Of a stretch of 64,000 nt of DNA, positions 35,790-45,036 are shown one piece after another. The stretch comes from an uncultured Clostridia bacterium. GTDB lineage: Bacteria; Bacillota; Clostridia; Peptostreptococcales; Anaerovoracaceae. The DNA lies in the NCBI GenBank assembly GCA_934278925.1, contig CAKQWJ010000001.1, forward strand, positions 124,001 through 188,000. The letters are read 5' to 3'. Numbering within the stretch: the first letter of the stretch is position 1; every line of letters begins with the position of its first letter. The translations under genes were made by a program, and so were the position numbers. Below the pieces are notes generated by a model. The model ran no database searches, was not told the origin of the DNA, and saw only the letters and a program-made list of their open reading frames with translations.

Positions 35790-36707
35790 TTATTCTCCTT
35801 TATTCCATAAGTCCTGCGGATAGATTCCCTGCTGTTTCATTTCCGAAAGAGCATTTACCACGCTCTCTCGGTCTTCCCGATAGGTTACACCATACCACTT
35901 GTCTCCGGAGTGGAGAACCTGCATGGAAGCTCTGTTGTTCTGAAGTTCATCGTTTACCATGGACGGCAGATAGATTTCACCCTTCATCGGATTTTCTGCC
36001 AGTACCCGGTCCAGCGACGCCGCAAATCGATCCTTCATTACCTGTACAAACGAATCGCCAAATCCCAGCAGATTCATGGATACCGGCGATCCTTCCGGAA
36101 TCACCCGATCCGTTCCGCTGATATCTTTTCCATGGATTTTTCCATCCTCTCGGTAGCCCACTTCCGTATGTTCTTCGATATCGGTCAGCATCCCCTCTGC
36201 CGCCCGGCAGATTCCCCGGGAAACCGTTCCGTTATCGGACAAGGTATTCTCAATGGAAAAGCCCACCATGCAGTGATGGGTGGCATCCGCCTTCGTCGTG
36301 AGATACTCATAAATCAAGCGGAATGCTTCCGGTCCGTAGTAGTCGTCCGCATTCAGCACCGCAAAAGGTGCATCGATGACATCTCTCGCAGCCAGCACCG
36401 CATGTGCGGTCCCCCACGGTTTGGTCCGTCCTTCCGGAACGGTGTAACCTGCCGGCAAATCCGTCAATTCCTGATGGACAAAATGAGTTTCGTACACCTT
36501 ACCGGCCCGCTCACTCACATGATGACGAAATGCTTCTTCAAAATCTTCTTTAATGATAAATACGACTCTTCGGAAACCGGCCCGATACGCATCGAACAGG
36601 GAAAAATCCATGATGATGTCCCCTTCTTTGCTGATTGGGTCAATTTGTTTGCTGCCGCCGTACCGGCTTCCCATTCCGGCGGCCATAATAACTAGTAACG
36701 GTTGCAT
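35790..36707 (-). CDS. Sugar-nucleotidyltransferase family protein
   Basis: A 305-residue GT-A fold nucleotidyltransferase: LLVIMAAGMGSRYGGSKQ is the NTP-binding signature and VLNADDYYGPEAF carries the metal-binding Asp pair. It is not a close match to GlmU, RfbA or GalU patterns, so the sugar is uncertain. It is wedged between gltX and glmS with spacing of 15 and 1 bp, so it is clearly in the operon. A role in activating a wall or capsule sugar is inferred. Confidence 0.8.
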   Translation of the reverse strand: MQPLLVIMAAGMGSRYGGSKQIDPISKEGDIIMDFSLFDAYRAGFRRVVFIIKEDFEEAFRHHVSERAGKVYETHFVHQELTDLPAGYTVPEGRTKPWGTAHAVLAARDVIDAPFAVLNADDYYGPEAFRLIYEYLTTKADATHHCMVGFSIENTLSDNGTVSRGICRAAEGMLTDIEEHTEVGYREDGKIHGKDISGTDRVIPEGSPVSMNLLGFGDSFVQVMKDRFAASLDRVLAENPMKGEIYLPSMVNDELQNNRASMQVLHSGDKWYGVTYREDRESVVNALSEMKQQGIYPQDLWNKGE

Positions 36708-36722
36708 GTTCTCTCCTTCCAG

Positions 36723-38396
36723 CTACCGGTTCAGCTCTGCTTCAATTCGAGCCCGAACCTTATCTTCCCCCATAATCTGCTGTATCGTCCACACATCCGG
36801 AGACTGGGAACGTCCCATCAGTGCGATTCGAATAACGGTACTAACATGTCCAACATGTCCTTTATATTCCTCCGGATTCTTCTTGTAATCCTTCGGTTTT
36901 GCTGCATAACCTTGATCCACGGCGATTTCACGAATCTTGTTGAACCAGTTTTCCTGATCGTCGTTATGATCGTAACTGTCTAGGTATGCCTGCAAAATAT
37001 CCTTTCGGTCAGCTGCCGCTTCTTCCGGATACTCGTCTTCAATCTTAAAGGATTCATCGAAGAAATATCCGATAAACGTCATAATCTGACGAGCATAAAT
37101 CAAATCCTTCCGCGGCTTCCGGTCTTCTCTTCCCAGATCCAGAATCTGTGTCAGAAGATCCATATCCCGGAACACATATTCATATTCCGGCGCAAACTCC
37201 TGCGACCAAGAATGCAGCCACTCTGCCAGCTCCGCCGCCGGGATGCGCAGCAAGGTGTCCTTGCTCACATCGTTCAACTTATTCAAATCGAACAGCGCAC
37301 CGGAGTTGCTCATCTTTTCCGTGGTAAAAGCAAATTCGTCGATATCCGCGTCCGGATTGGCCATTCTCCACTCCTCGTAATTGGAGTTCAGGATGGTCAA
37401 CAGATATTCCCGTACTGCCGCCGGATGATAACCCTGGCTGCGGTAATAATCCAGCGATAATTCCGGATCCTTTCTCTTAGAAAGCTTTCTCTTGTTTCCG
37501 TCTTCTCCGATTTTCATCAGCTGAGCGGTGTGACAATAGGTCGGGAGCTCGAAGCCCAGCTTGTCAAACAGCTCTACGTGAATCGGCAGGGACGGAAGCC
37601 ATTCCTCACCCCGGACCACATGGGTGGTTCTCATCAGGTGATCGTCTATCGCATGGGCAAAATGATAAGTCGGAATGCCGGTGGACTTGATGATTACGAT
37701 ATCCTGGAAGTTCTCCGGAACATCCAGCTCACCGCGGATGGCATCCACCACCTTGGTTCTGCGAATATCATCGCCGGCAGCATTCGGTACGCCGGAGGAC
37801 TTCAGTCGGATGACGAAATCATCTCCACGTTCCAGTCTCTCGGCAACTTCCTTTTGGAGCACCTCGTCGGTCTCCCAATCTCTGTATCGAGACCACTCAC
37901 CGTAAATTCCCGGAGCGATTTTCAGCTCTTCCTGTTTCTCTCGAATCTCGGAAATCTCCTCTTCGGAAAGGAAGCACGGATATGCTTTTCCCTCCGCAAT
38001 CAATTTCTTTGCGTAGCAGCGATAGATTTCACCTCGGTGGCTCTGGGTATAATCGCCGTAATCACCCACATCACCGTGAGCGGTAACTCCTTCATCGAAC
38101 TGAATTCCGAAGAACGCCAGCGAAGAAATGATGGTCTCCACAGCATTCTCTACATATCTCTTGTCATCCGTATCCTCGATTCGAAGATAGAAAACGCCAT
38201 TGCTCTGATGAGCCAGTCGTTCATCCACGAAGGCACCGTACAGATTTCCAAGGTGGATAAAACCGGTCGGACTCGGTCCCAGACGGGTCACCTTGGCGCC
38301 TTCCGGAAGATTTCTCTTCGGATACATTGCTTCATACTCTTCCGGTGTCCGGGTGATGTCCGGATAAATTCGATTGCTTAATTCTACTGTGTTCAT
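36723..38396 (-). CDS. gltX: Glutamyl-tRNA synthetase
   Basis: A 557-residue class I tRNA synthetase. PSPTGFIHLGNLYGAF gives the HIGH-like motif (HLGN), YLRIEDTDDKRY the substrate-binding helix and NKRKLSKRKDPEL the KMSKR-like motif (KLSKR). It is longer than the 480-500 residues usual for GluRS, with the extra length in the C-terminal part. The ATG lies 3 bp after the glmM stop, so it is embedded in the cda-glm operon, an unusual place for a synthetase. A glutaminyl specificity cannot be excluded by eye, but the motifs favour glutamate. Confidence 0.88.
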   Translation of the reverse strand: MNTVELSNRIYPDITRTPEEYEAMYPKRNLPEGAKVTRLGPSPTGFIHLGNLYGAFVDERLAHQSNGVFYLRIEDTDDKRYVENAVETIISSLAFFGIQFDEGVTAHGDVGDYGDYTQSHRGEIYRCYAKKLIAEGKAYPCFLSEEEISEIREKQEELKIAPGIYGEWSRYRDWETDEVLQKEVAERLERGDDFVIRLKSSGVPNAAGDDIRRTKVVDAIRGELDVPENFQDIVIIKSTGIPTYHFAHAIDDHLMRTTHVVRGEEWLPSLPIHVELFDKLGFELPTYCHTAQLMKIGEDGNKRKLSKRKDPELSLDYYRSQGYHPAAVREYLLTILNSNYEEWRMANPDADIDEFAFTTEKMSNSGALFDLNKLNDVSKDTLLRIPAAELAEWLHSWSQEFAPEYEYVFRDMDLLTQILDLGREDRKPRKDLIYARQIMTFIGYFFDESFKIEDEYPEEAAADRKDILQAYLDSYDHNDDQENWFNKIREIAVDQGYAAKPKDYKKNPEEYKGHVGHVSTVIRIALMGRSQSPDVWTIQQIMGEDKVRARIEAELNR

Positions 38397-38399
38397 GTA

Positions 38400-39752
38400 T
38401 TACTTCTCCCCAAATTTCTCTATAATCAGCTGTGCGATATATTCCGCATCCGATTTCAATTCTTCCGTGTCTTCTCCTTCCAGCATTACGCGAATCAGCG
38501 GTTCTGTTCCGGATGGGCGAATCAGAACTCGTCCAACGCCTTCCAGTTTCTTTTCTACTTCTGCGATTCTTTCCTGTACTTCCGAATCGTTCATGGCTTC
38601 TTTCTTGTATTCCGGATTGACCTTTGCGTTCACCAGTGCCTGCGGATAGATAACGATTTCCTCACCCATCTCGCTGACCTTCTTTCCGGAAGCCTGAATG
38701 GCTTTGATGAACTGCAAGGAGGACAGCACGCCGTCACCGGTGGTGGTGTAATCCAGGAAAATCATATGTCCCGACTGTTCTCCTCCCAGAACGGATCCGG
38801 TTTTCAGCATGGATTCCAGCACATATCGGTCTCCCACTCCGGTCACGTCAACAGAAATGCCCTGTTTCTCCATATATTTGTGAACCCCCAGGTTGCTCAT
38901 TACCGTAGCGGTAATCTTGTTATCGTACAGCTTACCCTGTGACTTCAGCATTTTTCCGCAGATGCAGAGAACGTGGTCGCCGTTCAGCACCTGACCCTTG
39001 TCATCTACAACGATCAAACGGTCGGCATCGCCATCGTAGGCAAAGCCCACATCGGCACCCACTTCTACCACCTTCTTCTGAAGGTTTTCCGGATGAGTGG
39101 AACCGCAATGCTCGTTGATATTGATTCCGTCCGGCGCATTGGAAAGCACGGTCACATCCGCACCCAGCGCCTTGTACACCGCCGGTGCAATCTGATAGGA
39201 TGCGCCGTTTGCGGTGTCCAGTACGATTTTCATTCCATCCAGTCTCGTGTCGATGGTATTCAGCAGATCCTGCTCATAGATGCTAAAAGCATCTTCCACC
39301 GGACGGCAGTGGCCTACGTGCTCGCCCACGTATTCCGGATGCTGGAATTCCTTGGCCAGGATGATATCTTCGATTTTTTCTTCGATTCGATCGTCCAGCT
39401 TGAAGCCCTTTCCGTTGAAAATCTTAATTCCGTTGTACTCAAAGGAATTATGCGATGCAGAGATTACCACTCCGGCATCTGCCTCGTAGTGCCGCACCAG
39501 GCGTGCCACTGCCGGGGTCGGCAGGACACCCAGCTTAATCACATCTCCGCCCACGGACATGATGCCCGCCGCCAATGCGTTTTCCAACAGCTCCCCGGAA
39601 ATTCTGGTGTCTCTGCCAATCAGAAACACCGGACGATGATTTCCATTTCCCAGCACATAGGAAGCGGCTCTGCCGATTTCATATGCCAAAGTTGCGGTTA
39701 GTTCTTTGTTCGCCACTCCGCGAACGCCATCTGTTCCAAATAATCTACCCAT
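38400..39752 (-). CDS. glmM: Phosphoglucosamine mutase
   Basis: A 450-residue enzyme converting glucosamine 6-phosphate to glucosamine 1-phosphate. GRLFGTDGVRGVANKELT, VVISASHNSFEYNGIK with the catalytic Ser100, FAYDGDADRLIVVD and RPSGTEPLIRVM define GlmM. It sits directly downstream of cdaR (4 bp) as in the conserved cdaA-cdaR-glmM operon, where in other Firmicutes GlmM binds and restrains CdaA. Confidence 0.96.
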   Translation of the reverse strand: MGRLFGTDGVRGVANKELTATLAYEIGRAASYVLGNGNHRPVFLIGRDTRISGELLENALAAGIMSVGGDVIKLGVLPTPAVARLVRHYEADAGVVISASHNSFEYNGIKIFNGKGFKLDDRIEEKIEDIILAKEFQHPEYVGEHVGHCRPVEDAFSIYEQDLLNTIDTRLDGMKIVLDTANGASYQIAPAVYKALGADVTVLSNAPDGININEHCGSTHPENLQKKVVEVGADVGFAYDGDADRLIVVDDKGQVLNGDHVLCICGKMLKSQGKLYDNKITATVMSNLGVHKYMEKQGISVDVTGVGDRYVLESMLKTGSVLGGEQSGHMIFLDYTTTGDGVLSSLQFIKAIQASGKKVSEMGEEIVIYPQALVNAKVNPEYKKEAMNDSEVQERIAEVEKKLEGVGRVLIRPSGTEPLIRVMLEGEDTEELKSDAEYIAQLIIEKFGEK

Positions 39753-39756
39753 TTAA

Positions 39757-40956
39757 TCAGTCCTTCTTGCTTAGATATATATTAATATTTTCACTTTCTA
39801 ATTCCATTTTATGTAATTTCTTTGTGGAATTCACTGTTCCTTTCAAAGAGTGCGACCCGCTGCGAAGCCCCTTTGCATCTACGCTGATATCGAAATCCTC
39901 GGCGGTCAAACTCTCCAATGTACTTCCGATGTCCGTCACCTCTACCATAATGGTTTTATCCTCAAAAGTCGGCTTATATTTGCTATTAAGATTCTTTACC
40001 GTAACGTCATCGGTTGATATTTTGATTTCCTTCGTCTGATATTTCGTCACGTTCACAGTAATTCCAAGATTCAGGGAACTGTTGGCAACAAATACCCCTT
40101 CCGGCAGTCGATACTTCAGCTCAAGCCGTCCGGATTCCGTCATCTTCTCCAAATCCGCCGGTTCCGCTGAAATGGATTTCACCTTCTCAATAACTTCTTT
40201 CTTGCCTTTGATTTCTATCTTTTTCGGAGCACTGTAGGTGCGGAGGTACTCATCATTCTCCGGATTATTCACATCAATCTTCAGCGGAACACTCTTTGTG
40301 GAGCCCTTGTAAACCGCCACCGATGCCTTGCTCGGATTTACTTTTACATGGGTCACTTCGTCCCCGCTGCGATCCACCGGAATGACGGAAACGCTATAAG
40401 TATGCGCCTTTCCCGTTAGCTTCTGCTCCTCCACCGGGATACGAACGTATTCCACTTCTTTCACCTTGCTTTTCGCACCGGTTACTGAGAAATAATCCGT
40501 ACTCTGTTCTGTCACAATCGGTTCCGTGCCGGAAGTGCTTTCCGCTCGGTATTCCGCTCGTCCCCGCACCGAACGGGTATCCATTGTTTCCGTGTTGACC
40601 GTAACCGTACCGTCGCTCTTTGATACGATGTTGACCTTGGACGGAGTCTGAACGTGAAGCGAAAGGGTATTTTCCCCTTTACCGGCATCGGACAAATCCG
40701 CCCGCACCTTAATATCGCTGTCATCCATCTTGTTCAATTCACTTCGATGACCTTCCACTTCAATCTCGACGGACTTCTTGTCGGCAGACTTCAACGCAAT
40801 TCCCTTTGCCTCCAAATCCTTTTCATTGGAATAGGTAATGGGAACATTTCGGAAGGTTCTCGTCGTGGTTGGATCCACATTATACATTACGTAGAGCCAT
40901 CCACAGAAAGCGATAATCAGTGAGAGAATGATATTAATTTTCCGATTATTCTCCAT
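39757..40956 (-). CDS. cdaR: YbbR-domain regulator of c-di-AMP synthase
   Basis: A 399-residue protein with one N-terminal membrane anchor (INIILSLIIAFCGWLYVMY) followed by VDPTTTRTFRNVPI and about four YbbR repeats of 80-90 residues, predicted outside the membrane. In Bacillus and Listeria CdaR modulates CdaA. The start overlaps the end of cdaA by 11 bp, implying coupled translation. Confidence 0.9.
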   Translation of the reverse strand: MENNRKINIILSLIIAFCGWLYVMYNVDPTTTRTFRNVPITYSNEKDLEAKGIALKSADKKSVEIEVEGHRSELNKMDDSDIKVRADLSDAGKGENTLSLHVQTPSKVNIVSKSDGTVTVNTETMDTRSVRGRAEYRAESTSGTEPIVTEQSTDYFSVTGAKSKVKEVEYVRIPVEEQKLTGKAHTYSVSVIPVDRSGDEVTHVKVNPSKASVAVYKGSTKSVPLKIDVNNPENDEYLRTYSAPKKIEIKGKKEVIEKVKSISAEPADLEKMTESGRLELKYRLPEGVFVANSSLNLGITVNVTKYQTKEIKISTDDVTVKNLNSKYKPTFEDKTIMVEVTDIGSTLESLTAEDFDISVDAKGLRSGSHSLKGTVNSTKKLHKMELESENINIYLSKKD

Positions 40957-41797
40957 CCCGCGTTTCCTCCTTCCGACGATGCTTCAGCGTCCGAGTCATC
41001 CGCTCCCGGAAAGTCTCCTCCTGAGGCATATATACCCCAAGAAGTATTTTTTCTACCGATTTCAAATCCATAAAGCGGCGGAAATTTCCGTTCTCTGCCA
41101 CCGAAATCACGCCGGTCTCCTCCGATACAACGATTACCAGCGCATCGGACACCTCCGACACGCCCAGGCCCGCTCGATGTCGCGTGCCCAGGTTTCGGCC
41201 GATATTCTTTTTTTCCGTAAGAGGGAGAACGCAGCTGGCTGCATGAATCCGATCTCCGCGAATGATTACGGCACCGTCGTGCAGCGGCGATCCTTCGTAA
41301 AACAAATTTCCCAGAAGGCGCACAGAAATCCGGGCATCCACAATGGTCCCGGTTTCAATAATATCATTCAGCATGGTTTCCCGTTCAAAAACAATCAGCG
41401 CCCCGGTTCGGGTAGCCGAAAAATCATCCACTGCTGCCACAATTTCCTTGACCACTTGAATGGCATTCTCCTTGTCCAGGCTTCGGAACTGACCGGAAAC
41501 GATGTTCCGACGTCCCAGCTGCTCCAATCCTCGACGCAGTTCCGGCTGGAACAAGACAATCAAGGCGAAGAGTCCCATGGTCACGAAATTACGAAGCAGC
41601 CAATTCAGCAGGTACAGTTTCAGAAAATCGGACAGAAAGAAAACGATACCCAAAACCACCAGTCCACGAACCAATTGCTGTGCACGGGTTTCTTGGATAA
41701 ATCCCAGAATCTTATAGACCAGATATGCCACAATAACGATATCCAGCACATCAATTAACCGAAATCCTACAAATACATTCTGAAAAAATTCTACCAT
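40946..41797 (-). CDS. cdaA: Diadenylate cyclase (c-di-AMP synthase)
   Basis: A 283-residue membrane enzyme making c-di-AMP from two ATP. Three N-terminal helices (residues about 15-35, 42-58, 64-85) precede the DAC domain with LHDGAVIIRGDRI (DGA at 174-176), GTRHRAGLGVSE (RHR at 206-208). I chose ATG 41797 (MVEFFQ) behind CGAGGGACAG; the frame extends to 41833 without a better site. It leads the cdaA-cdaR-glmM cluster controlling turgor and wall synthesis. Confidence 0.94.
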   Translation of the reverse strand: MVEFFQNVFVGFRLIDVLDIVIVAYLVYKILGFIQETRAQQLVRGLVVLGIVFFLSDFLKLYLLNWLLRNFVTMGLFALIVLFQPELRRGLEQLGRRNIVSGQFRSLDKENAIQVVKEIVAAVDDFSATRTGALIVFERETMLNDIIETGTIVDARISVRLLGNLFYEGSPLHDGAVIIRGDRIHAASCVLPLTEKKNIGRNLGTRHRAGLGVSEVSDALVIVVSEETGVISVAENGNFRRFMDLKSVEKILLGVYMPQEETFRERMTRTLKHRRKEETRDGE

Positions 41798-41833
41798 TCT
41801 GTCCCTCGAATAATTATATACACAAAAATTCAT

Positions 41834-42017
41834 TTAATTATAACGTGTCATGATATTTTTTTCAAGTTCACCGCGGTAATATTCGTTCATCTGTCACAAA
41901 TACAGCACATTTTTTCACATCTTTTTTATTGACTTTTCGGCACCGCATCGAAATAGTAAACCTGAAATTTAAATTTACTTTTACCGCCGTTCGATTGCGC
42001 CGACACCGGGGGGGGGA
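41834..42017. other. Intergenic region upstream of cdaA
   Basis: About 180 bp without a gene. It contains a run of nine G residues after ACACC near 42007-42016 and AT-rich stretches; part presumably serves as the cdaA promoter, but no clear consensus could be fixed. No riboswitch was recognised. Confidence 0.4.
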
Positions 42018-42072
42018 TGAAAAAACCTGCATCCGGAAAGCAGTGTCAAGCTGTTGCTGTCCGGTGCAGGTT
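42018..42072 (-). terminator. Intrinsic terminator after yfhO
   Basis: AACCTGCA (42024-42031) pairs with TGCAGGTT (42065-42072), continued by CCGG/CCGG inside, making a long imperfect stem; on the minus strand it is followed by TTTTTTCATCC. It lies 11 bp beyond the stop of the gene at 42083. Confidence 0.8.
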
Positions 42073-42082
42073 AATTTCTGCC

Positions 42083-45010
42083 TTATTCTTTTAATTGATT
42101 TTTTCTCTTGCCGGTGCGCAGAACCACAACCAGCAGTCCCAGACCGATGATTGTCACCGCAATTCCGGCCTTCAGGCCCGGATAGCGATATCGGAGAGTA
42201 ATCTCATGCTTTCCCGCCGGTACTTTGATGCCGGTAAAGCCCAGATTCGTCCGGCTGATTTTATCCACCTTCTCTCCATCCACATATGCGGTCCAGCCCG
42301 CATTGTCGATGATGGAGAAGTACATAATCCGGTCTGAATCGTTATTCACCGTTCCCCGGACGGTTTTGTCATCGAAGGAAACGTTCTTTAGGCTGTTTTC
42401 ATCCAGTACAGAAGCATCTTGCTCATAGCTTTCCATCGGAATTCCGTAGACCTTGATGGCGTCATACTTGTAGAAACCCGCCTTATCGAAATGGATGCGG
42501 ATATCCCCGCTGAAGGAGTCGTAATACCCAAGGTTGATATTGTAATCGTTGATATCGTTGAGCCCGGTGTTACCGTACTTGTAACACTCTCCGGTTTTGC
42601 TCCGGTCTCCCTTCGTGGCTGTAATGATGAAACTGGTGCCTCCGGTGTAATCGTTCCGGTACAGATACTCCTTCAGCCGATTGTATCCCTGATCCGCCAC
42701 CGTCTCATCTTTCAAATGAATGTGCTGATCCCAGGTAATCGGTTCTCGGTCCAATCCCTGGAAGGAAACCACAATCTGCATGTTCTTCCATGTTTTCGGA
42801 ACGTGAATGTTGAAGTAGTTGTCCTCTTCGCTGTCGTCCCCCTTCTGAACCGTCATTTCCCCCTTCTTCACGCCCTTCAGCTTCACGTTGTACGGGGATG
42901 TGACGGAACACTCCAGCGACTGCACATCCGTATGCAGTTCCGAAATCTTCGCGTGCTTCAGTCTGGAAACCTTTGTCGCTTCTTTGTCCGGCACCACCGC
43001 TGCCCGGAGCATCACCTGCTCCCGTTCAAGCGGCGCGAACTTCTTCAGCTCCGATTCCGTAATATACTGCGAATAGCCGGTTCCGATGCCCATGCAATGC
43101 TTGTTTCGGTACACCTCCACCCCATCGATGGTCTTCCAATACTCAAATCCGTACGGAACGTATCCCGGCTTCTCCGCCTCTTTGTAATTCTTGTCCCGAA
43201 GGAAATATTTTACCCCAAGCAGGTAGTCCATTCCCGGACGGTTGTCGTTGGAAAGGCTTACAATTCGTCGGTTGTATCCCGCGTTGTTTCCCAGCATTTT
43301 GTTGAAATACAACCAATCGCTGCTGATGGAGGAAAAATACTCATAGATAGATCTTCCTCCAAACACGATATTCACATTGGATTTCTCAAAACCGTCATCC
43401 AGCTGGTCCGTGCGATAAAAAGAAGTATCTTCCGCCTGAATGTCCGGCACCACACGCTGAACGTATTTGTCGTACAATTTCGGCATTGCGCCCTTATCGA
43501 TGTACGTTTTAATCCGCTGGGATCCGCCTTCGCCGGCGCCCGTCATCATAATCCAGGAATTAAGTCCCACGTTTACCACCAAAATTGCGGTAATCGCAGC
43601 GGTCATTCCCCGGTACACCGTTCTTTTTCTCTGTGCTCGCTTCGGAACCCACAGTTCCCGAACGGCCAATGCCGCCAGCAGCGGGAACATCATGCACAGG
43701 GAAAGCAAGGATTCCCAGGCGATATTGTGCTTCAGCATCTTCAGGTAGAAAATGCACAGCAGTACCACCCACACGCAAAGGAAGAACCACCAGCCCAGAA
43801 GCCCCGTCATTCGCTTTCGGCTTCCCAGCACTTCATGATCCAGGCACTCCATCGCCGCCCATACCAGGAAGAAGGTCAGGACGAAATACCATCTGCCCAC
43901 GGAATAGCTGAATCCGTTCAGGATTTTGCCCGTCACCGGGAACAATCCGATGACCAGGCAGAAAATCGCAAAGATTCCGGCGGTGCTCTTCTTCTTTCGT
44001 ACGCTCCAAATAATCATCGGCATCAGTGCCGTCACCAGCAAGCCGGCAAAAACCGCACTGTACGCCTCATGCACCTCGTTCAGCGAAACCAGTGCCGTCG
44101 GCATGGCGATATATGTTTTTAGGGAATAGAACACTCCCTGATTCGCATCGTAATCGGAATTGATTACCGCCGATGTGGTGGTGTAAATGATGGATTCCAC
44201 AAAAATTGCGGAAATCATCAGTCCAATCAGCCCGTCCCCGATAAAACTGCCAAAGCGCCCGGCAAAAGACTTCCACGCCGGCTGCTCCGGCGGCAGGGTA
44301 GTTCGAAGCGTTCCGTTCTTTCCGTAGAAGTGAAAGTATCTCACAATAAAGTACAGGATTACGAAGATTCCGGCGATGTACGCCCACAGCACCGTGGAGG
44401 CCAGAAACAGCACCTCCGCCACGATGAACACCAGCGGTGATTTCCCCTTCAGAATCCGTTCCGCCCCCATAATGAGAATCGGGAACAGCATCATGGAGTT
44501 GTTGAAGGTTCCCTGGGTCAGAGTAGCGATAATCGCCCATCCGGAGAAGGCGTAGGCAAAAGCGCCCAGCACGTTCTGCTCCGTGTTCAGCTTCACTTCC
44601 CGGCCGAAGATCAGGAATGCCACGCCGGCCAGATACTGCCGGAGAATCGTGACGAAATCATAGGCCAGGTCTAAATGCTTCTGAGGAAATGCCAGCAGCA
44701 GGTATGTCAGCGGATTGGTCAGCTTTCCTTTGAAGGTATCAAAGAAGCCGGCACCCAGTCCCACGTCCCAGGACCAGCCTTCGCCCCCTTGCGCCAGAAC
44801 GCGCTTTAATTTGGTATAAGAGGGATAGTGCTGCATCAATCCGTCCACGTTTCCGTTTCCCTTCAAAAGGGTTTTCTGATACACGAAGAATGCCGCAAAG
44901 ACCAGAAGTACGGTTACGACAAACAGGCCGGTATACGCCAGCCACTGTCTCTTCCAGCTCCACTCTCTGCTCAGTTCCGGTTCTGCATAATGCCGGGACG
45001 TCCCTCTCAT
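42083..45010 (-). CDS. YfhO family multi-spanning membrane protein
   Basis: A 975-residue protein with about 12-13 membrane helices in the first 480 residues, a large extracytoplasmic domain (about 500-930) and a final helix (AGIAVTIIGLGLLVVVL). The early HYPSYTKLKRVLAQG and YKTLLKGNGNVDG-type loop and the late GWTAYVDGEKVDKI-PAGKHEITLRYRYPG segment are typical of YfhO. In Bacillus, YfhO works with the CsbB glycosyltransferase to add sugars to lipoteichoic acid. Here it is the last gene of a cluster with a GT2 enzyme, a flippase and dTDP-sugar enzymes, so it is predicted to transfer the flipped sugar to a wall polymer. Confidence 0.85.
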   Translation of the reverse strand: MRGTSRHYAEPELSREWSWKRQWLAYTGLFVVTVLLVFAAFFVYQKTLLKGNGNVDGLMQHYPSYTKLKRVLAQGGEGWSWDVGLGAGFFDTFKGKLTNPLTYLLLAFPQKHLDLAYDFVTILRQYLAGVAFLIFGREVKLNTEQNVLGAFAYAFSGWAIIATLTQGTFNNSMMLFPILIMGAERILKGKSPLVFIVAEVLFLASTVLWAYIAGIFVILYFIVRYFHFYGKNGTLRTTLPPEQPAWKSFAGRFGSFIGDGLIGLMISAIFVESIIYTTTSAVINSDYDANQGVFYSLKTYIAMPTALVSLNEVHEAYSAVFAGLLVTALMPMIIWSVRKKKSTAGIFAIFCLVIGLFPVTGKILNGFSYSVGRWYFVLTFFLVWAAMECLDHEVLGSRKRMTGLLGWWFFLCVWVVLLCIFYLKMLKHNIAWESLLSLCMMFPLLAALAVRELWVPKRAQRKRTVYRGMTAAITAILVVNVGLNSWIMMTGAGEGGSQRIKTYIDKGAMPKLYDKYVQRVVPDIQAEDTSFYRTDQLDDGFEKSNVNIVFGGRSIYEYFSSISSDWLYFNKMLGNNAGYNRRIVSLSNDNRPGMDYLLGVKYFLRDKNYKEAEKPGYVPYGFEYWKTIDGVEVYRNKHCMGIGTGYSQYITESELKKFAPLEREQVMLRAAVVPDKEATKVSRLKHAKISELHTDVQSLECSVTSPYNVKLKGVKKGEMTVQKGDDSEEDNYFNIHVPKTWKNMQIVVSFQGLDREPITWDQHIHLKDETVADQGYNRLKEYLYRNDYTGGTSFIITATKGDRSKTGECYKYGNTGLNDINDYNINLGYYDSFSGDIRIHFDKAGFYKYDAIKVYGIPMESYEQDASVLDENSLKNVSFDDKTVRGTVNNDSDRIMYFSIIDNAGWTAYVDGEKVDKISRTNLGFTGIKVPAGKHEITLRYRYPGLKAGIAVTIIGLGLLVVVLRTGKRKNQLKE

Positions 45011-45036
45011 TTCACTCTCCTTACTTCACCGAAAAT

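Noticed and set aside
35700..35800. glmS ribozyme upstream of glmS
   Set aside because: The preceding gene ends 2 bp before glmS, so there is no leader long enough for the ribozyme.
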